Positions 58,656 to 64,000 of a stretch of 64,000 nucleotides of DNA are shown here, piece by piece. Source of the stretch: Siphonodentalium dalli (lineage: Eukaryota > Mollusca > Scaphopoda > Gadilida > Siphonodentaliidae). A program made the position numbers and the translations under genes. Position 1 is the first letter of the stretch. The number at the start of each line of letters is the position of its first letter. The stretch covers positions 4,586,280-4,650,279 of the forward strand of contig CP136064.1 in the NCBI GenBank assembly GCA_032622095.1. The letters run 5' to 3'. The notes under the pieces are model-generated. The model searched no databases, was not told where the DNA came from, and worked only from the letters and a program-made list of their open reading frames with translations.

Positions 58656-58790
58656 TAACCCTTTGAGTGCCAGGTACGATTTTTATATCAACCCATATAC
58701 CCTGTGCCAATGCATTCTCTTATATATGCGAGTCGACCATAGGTCGCCTCGCATATATAAAAGAATGCATTGGCCTAACAATTTTTTTTT
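58656..58790. mobile_element. Truncated element with one 69-bp palindrome
   Basis: TTAACCCTTTGAGTGCCAGG resembles the TTAACCCTTTACCC terminus for its first ten bases only. A palindrome copy with one change follows at 58706-58774, then CCTAACAATTTTTTTTTATT. The right half is absent. Confidence 0.7.
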
Positions 58791-59402
58791 ATTTTTTTTT
58801 ATTTTTTACAATTTTAAGAGAGCATCTAAGAGACCCTTGCACACTGAATCGATAGCATTTTGAATATGTTCCGTAATAGGATCGGCCATAAGTTTTATAT
58901 CGTCGGCAAATATCTTGCAAATATCTTGCACAGGCAGCTTACATTTTCTAACACTAACTACAAACTATTAGAGTGATTTCCACTGGCACCCCAAGCTAGG
59001 ATCAGTATGAAACAAATCGTGGCAGCTGAATGGTTAATGACACATAGATGAAAAGTGCACGAATAAATGCACAAACGTGTTTCCCGACGAGATACATCAA
59101 GTATAGCCACATGGTGAACGGTTACGGCTGTCAAATTTATGGGAGGAAGTTGGTGTTTTTTCGATGTAATTTTTTTCTCGATTTTAATGGTAGTGTGACG
59201 TTTGTCAAAACTGCAATGTGACGCAATACGTGGACAAGTACTTTTGGGCACATTTTCGTGTGTAAAAAAAGACGTTGTTTAATTTTTTGATACTCGTGCA
59301 GGGTCAACCCTTTCCTGCGAATACACGCCAGTGGGATTTGTTAACAATGAGGCCTCTGCAAATCGTTTCGTGTAATAAGGAACCAAAGACGGACGCTTTG
59401 GG
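58791..59402. other. Intergenic, no gene seen
   Basis: AAATATCTTGCA is directly duplicated at 58909/58920. The 97-codon minus-strand frame has no recognisable product. Confidence 0.5.
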
Positions 59403-60115
59403 TCGTATATAGACTATATCTTATTTTGTGACGCCACCAATTATTATCTAATAACGAACCAAAGCCGGACAAAATACTTGACATAGCTTTCTACTAGCAT
59501 TATATGTCACAGAAAGACGCATTGAAGTAACACAAAATACAATTTTGAATACGGTGTTTCGGACCCAAACAAACGTCAGCCATGTGCACGGTATGGAACT
59601 GAAAAGAGCGTTCCATGTTAGTCTATTCATGATATGGTAGAAATAAAGAGGTTTTTTTCTCTTTTGTGCGAAAAATTTAACAGCTGGAAAAAGGCTGTGA
59701 CCATGGCAAGTGTTTTGCAGAGCACATCAGTATCAATATTTCGTGTACCAGTAATTTTCAACATATATTGTACCTCCTTGCAAAATACGAAGACAAAATT
59801 TGGAAGCTCGAATGAGCCATGTCCATTTAATAATTACATGAACAGTTTATACATGGATTGACAAAATAGTAGAATGACAAGTTATCCACAGCGCCGTGCT
59901 GTGATCAACAACAAACTGACAGCAGTATGTCGGTAACACTCACGACACAATGAGATGCAGGGTAACTATGATCGTATATGGACTAGATACTGGCTCTATG
60001 ACGCTCCGACGGCGTGCATAGTGTAACGATGTAGCCTCATAGAGCCAGCGTCTAGTACAGGTCGTATATAGACTATATCTGATTTTGTGACGTCACCAAT
60101 TATTATCTAATACGA
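59403..60115. repeat. 53-bp direct repeats around a 0.6-kb interval with a hairpin
   Basis: GTCGTATATAGACTATATCT, then ATTTTGTGACG(C/T)CACCAA and TTATTATCTAATA, occurs at 59403 and 60061 with three changes. Between them, 59983-60055 is a hairpin (CTAGATACTGGCTCTATGA against TCATAGAGCCAGCGTCTAG). 60088-60095 is a perfect CRE. The stretch has no coding frame of note. Confidence 0.8.
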
Positions 60116-60129
60116 CACTGCTGTTTTGC

Positions 60130-62270
60130 ATTTTTTGCGAGCACTTTTCTCGCACAGCAGATCGGCGGGCTTAAAGCATTAATATCGTAATCTGAAATAA
60201 ACGTGTGCGTCTTTCAATGGCCGGCATTCCAAAATGAGGGGAGTTACTATTGGTATTATGCACAGTGAAGTTCATTCGCGGTTCACATTTTATTGAGAAC
60301 ATAATTATAACATATTATGGACTGTCAAATATTTGCATTGGAGTTGCCTAAAATATAAATGTCGCGTGCAATGGGAAATCCTCAACCACTCTGGTTGGGC
60401 TGGAGACAATACTGGAATCTAAATCGAAATTCGTGATGCAAGCAAACGTTATTTATCGCGTTTAAATTATCCTAAAAATACATAGTACAGACGTGAATCT
60501 GATAATCCTCAGATATCCTTATATTTTCATGAATCGACAAGAAACAGATACTTATGAACAAAGCAGAAGATACATTCAGGTTATCGCAAATTCGGTCAAT
60601 GGTGAGAGCTACATGTTGACGTTGTTCGTCAAGTTTCGTTGAAAACAACATGATGACATGTTATGAATGAAAAGAACATGGTGATATCGACAAGCTTCTT
60701 CGTTTTGTACACATCTCAATCGGATTGCGCACACAGCGTCAATAATATAATGTTTAATTTCAGTAAAATACTCCCCTCTAGACAACAACCAACGGTCTTG
60801 ACTTTTGAATACTTTCAGTTTGATGTTGGTAGTTTATATTCTCTAATAAGTTGTACAAAAGGAACGGCTTTTAAAAGTTTTTTATTTAGGTTTTAAGTCT
60901 GAGTCGGTGAGCTCGTAGTCTGTTTTCATTGTGGATCTCTGATTTCTCACATGCCTTGGTGTATGATATGATTGACCTAATTTATACACGAAATTGCTAT
61001 AGGACCCCACTCTGTCGATGAACCATAGTGCATGTCTGGAGTGTAATATATCATAATCACACCACGATAAAAGGCCTAAGTTAATTAATCTTATTTGATG
61101 GGAATACGAATCTGTGAAGTTATTTTATGGGATTTAAAATGACACCGATATATCTTAGCTATATGCGTGTGTTTTAGCTGTGTTTCGTTAATTCGCTAGC
61201 GTATATGGTCATATTACGCGTACGACGCTGATGTTTTGAATTTCGCAAGCGCCTTTGTTGCACAGTAGATCGGTGGGCTTAAAGCATTAATGTCGTAATC
61301 GGAAAATCTTGTTACTGTGTCTTTCGATTACTGGTATTGCAAATGAGAATTATGAATATTGAATTACAATGTAAGTTCATTCGTTGCGTTAGTTTACCTT
61401 TTATTGAGAAAATAAGACACAATAAATAACGACACTATTGTAACTTACTAACAGTCTACACACATCCATCGGGGCGAGTGAAAAGTGATCGACATTCCTG
61501 ATATGAAATATAATAAGAATGTCATCACGAATTTACCGTTCTACTGAACATTTAATGTACAACACTTGGTATAGTGCAGTACGGTGTGAAACGAAATAAC
61601 ATATATTTTATAAGGAAATAATTGTTATCATAAGACTATATAGTACATACATGCATGTGATAATCCATAAATATACTATTTTCGCCATGGAATCGAAAGG
61701 AAACACATAATTATGAACAAAGCAGAAGATACATTCAGTCGAACTCGGTCAATGGGGAAAGTTACACGATGACGTTGTTCGTCGATTTTCGTTGAATTCG
61801 ACACGGTGACACATTTGAATGAAATGAACAGCTATGAAATGGACACGCTTCTCGGCATAGTATAGTATATCCGCCGCAGTGCTCACCCAGCGTCAAGAAA
61901 AGAAATAAATTGGTTAAATTCATTAAAGATGTTCCCGTTCCCCTCTCGACACGGTATAACTATTTTCACTTTGAAGTTGGTACTAGTAGTTTATAACCAT
62001 GAATAGTCAAGCTGTCGATCAAGAGTACCCGGAACTACGATTGGGGTCCATTCATTCGACGAACCCAGGAAATGTAGCCTTATGTGGATCTTATTTGTAT
62101 GGAATACCAGGGAATCTATAAACTGATTTTGATAAAAAGAAGAAAAAAAGCCACAGCTAATCTCGTGTGAGTTGTTTTTCTTTGGTTCGTTAATTACGCT
62201 AGCGTGTGATCATATTATAACCAATAACCGATATGATAAATAATTGCTTTGCAGTGCGTGAGGTGACACT
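60130..62270. repeat. Tandem duplication with a period of about 1.1 kb
   Basis: 60152-61230 and 61260-62270 are collinear: GCACAG(C/T)AGATCGG-GGGCTTAAAG at 60152/61260, AACAAAGCAGAAGATACATT at 60557/61716, GACGTTGTTCGTC, TCACCC/ACACAGCGTCAA, and CGTTAATT-CGCTAGCGT at 61187/62190. Divergence is substantial. The first 45 bp also match 54058-54110, the edge of the protein-coding part of the 52.6-kb palindrome, read on the minus strand. No intact frame was found. Confidence 0.8.
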
Positions 62271-64000
62271 TGTTACATAGTAATACCAAAGTGTCAGAGG
62301 GTTACTGTGGGTCCATTTAAGTATTATTGTCCTCGAGCCTTTTGACATTAAATTTATAAAGTTAGCTTTGGCAGTATGGGCTCTGTCAATGAATTCTCAA
62401 TCTTGGTGGGCAGGGTCAATGAAAAGTTCATATTACCTGTATAGGTCTTCAATAGCATTTATTCATCTTTCATAAGAATAACAGATCTCTATTAACATCA
62501 TCATCACCATCAGCACATACAATCGAACATCATCCACAGACTGGCATAGTCTGCTAATACATCTAACACACAGAGTGTTATAATACACCAGTATAGGCAT
62601 AGAATAGGCCCTGCAACCGAATGCAAATATATTACCAATACATGATAAGCACGCATATGTGCATACACAAATATATGTTAAAGGAACTTGAGGAGTTCCT
62701 CAAAATACAAGAGATGCCAGATATCCAATCTATCCAATTGAGATATCTACAAACTGGCATCTCAGGTTATCGGGAGATAACCTCACAAAAAGTAATCACA
62801 TTAAAATATAATTAAAATAGGAAATATACTTTATGTCAAAACGGGACAAACTCTACTCATTTACTTGAAGACAAAAGTTATTATAAAAACATTGGTTATA
62901 ACGATAAAATATAGAAACTGTGAACATACCAGTTCAATGAGACATAGGCCACTATGTCAGGATCTGTATACAACGATAGTCTAAACAACTTGACGACATC
63001 TTGACGACAAAATAAACTAAGACTTTAAGACAATAACTTTCCGAAGACAACTTTACTTTCTGACCAACTAATCAAAAACCCCGCGAAACTGTTTAACCTT
63101 TGACAACTTTACGCGCGGCTGTGTCTCATCCAATCAGCTGCGAGCTTACCTGTACTATTTGAAGTGGCAGTACTAGAGCGTTTAGCATTGGGCTGAAGTG
63201 ACAGTGATAAGACAGGGACGGATCGAATACAGCAAAGTTGAGAGGGTGAACGGGATGTCGTAAATACCGGTGATATGGATGAATATGTTAGCTGCTAGTT
63301 GTCAGTATTAACTTGTATTAGTTGTATATAAACTAGGGCTAAATTACACCGTCACAAAAGTAATATGCAAACAATGGGGAGGAGATTTACTGTACATGGA
63401 TATATATATGTTCAATAATATATAAATTAGCTGAACCATTATCTTCCGTCCAGGTTATATATGTATTATTGTGTATAGGCATGCATTGTGGTGTGTATGG
63501 TACTTGACATGTACGGATGTATTATGTCAATAAAATCTATCTATCTGGAGTGTTAATTGAAGTAGCGAATCCCGCCTGAAGTGGTTTATGTAGGCATGGG
63601 GAGACGAATAGTCTATACACACTTAGCATATATCCATTACCATTGCTGATTTGATCGATTGCCTCCGGGTGATTTTAAACTGTCATTGGTGTCCTAGAAG
63701 AGGTAACGGATGGTCGTTATGTCTGATCGAGGTAACGGATAGTCGTTAGGTCTGATTGTGATTTGGATTTATGTATCTCAGCACTTCGCTACAAAGATAA
63801 AATCGACATTAGAGACCCTACACATTCTTTATCACGATACAGTGTCGTCTCCAGATATTTGGTAATGAGTGATGGTGAGTGGCCAAGGTGATTTGGGTTT
63901 TTTCCTTATCCTTCGGCTGGTATGCTGGATTTTCTCTTACATTTTGAATGTAAGGCGTCCATGAAGCGACACAGACATGCATCAAGGAGAGACCGGATAG
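62271..64000. other. Intergenic; possible 3' end of a transposon or gene at 63529, no gene called
   Basis: 62690-62790 has an imperfect GAGATATC/CAGATATC-type mirror. CATCCAATCAGCTGCGAG at 63127 includes a CCAAT box. TGTCAATAAAATCTATCTAT at 63525 combines AATAAA with a short CTAT tail, as seen at the 3' ends of some non-LTR elements. GAGGTAACGGAT-(G/A)-GTCGTTA is duplicated near 63700. None is enough to call a gene. Confidence 0.4.

Overview
This is a gene-poor, repeat-rich stretch of an AT-rich invertebrate nuclear genome. There are no operons, bacterial-type genes, rRNAs or recognisable tRNAs. The large intronless class A GPCRs, a secreted coiled-coil exon ending in a GTAAGA splice donor, degraded LINE and PIF/Harbinger remnants and many MITE-like elements suggest a marine lophotrochozoan, perhaps a bivalve mollusc. 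That placement is inference; nothing in the window identifies a species.

Layout: 1-5553 is a 41/43-bp satellite that starts before the window. 5.6-11.4 kb is intergenic DNA with dispersed, tandem and inverted repeats and a LINE 3' fragment. Two paralogous intronless GPCR genes lie in the same orientation at 12048-13394 and 25964-27310. About 500 bp of 5' flank and 30 bp of 3' flank were duplicated with them. The 12.5 kb between them holds MITEs, hairpin elements and a small region with two perfect CRE sites. 27.7-30.1 kb is a dead PIF/Harbinger-type transposase whose reading frame is split by a 1.5 kb 17-bp minisatellite. 30.7-32.8 kb is a large diverged inverted repeat. 33.5-45 kb carries a piggyBac-like MITE, a CR1/L2-type LINE tail and a 1.68 kb PIF/Harbinger-like element whose empty site can be read from a neighbouring duplicate. 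45548-46319 is the first coding exon of a secreted coiled-coil protein. 46.4-52.3 kb holds further elements and minisatellites. 52.6-56.1 kb is a 3.5 kb palindrome carrying two broken, opposed copies of a Cys-rich (CXC-type) mobile-element-associated protein. 56.3-57.3 kb is a second copy of the element at 14.3 kb. 60.1-62.3 kb is a tandem duplication of about 1.1 kb.

Only three loci look like real host genes: the two GPCRs and the coiled-coil exon. The main theme of the rest is foldback DNA. A 69-bp near-perfect palindrome occurs 11 times, mostly inside TTAA-flanked elements of about 0.4 kb. At least seven other unrelated hairpins and two kilobase-scale palindromes are also present.
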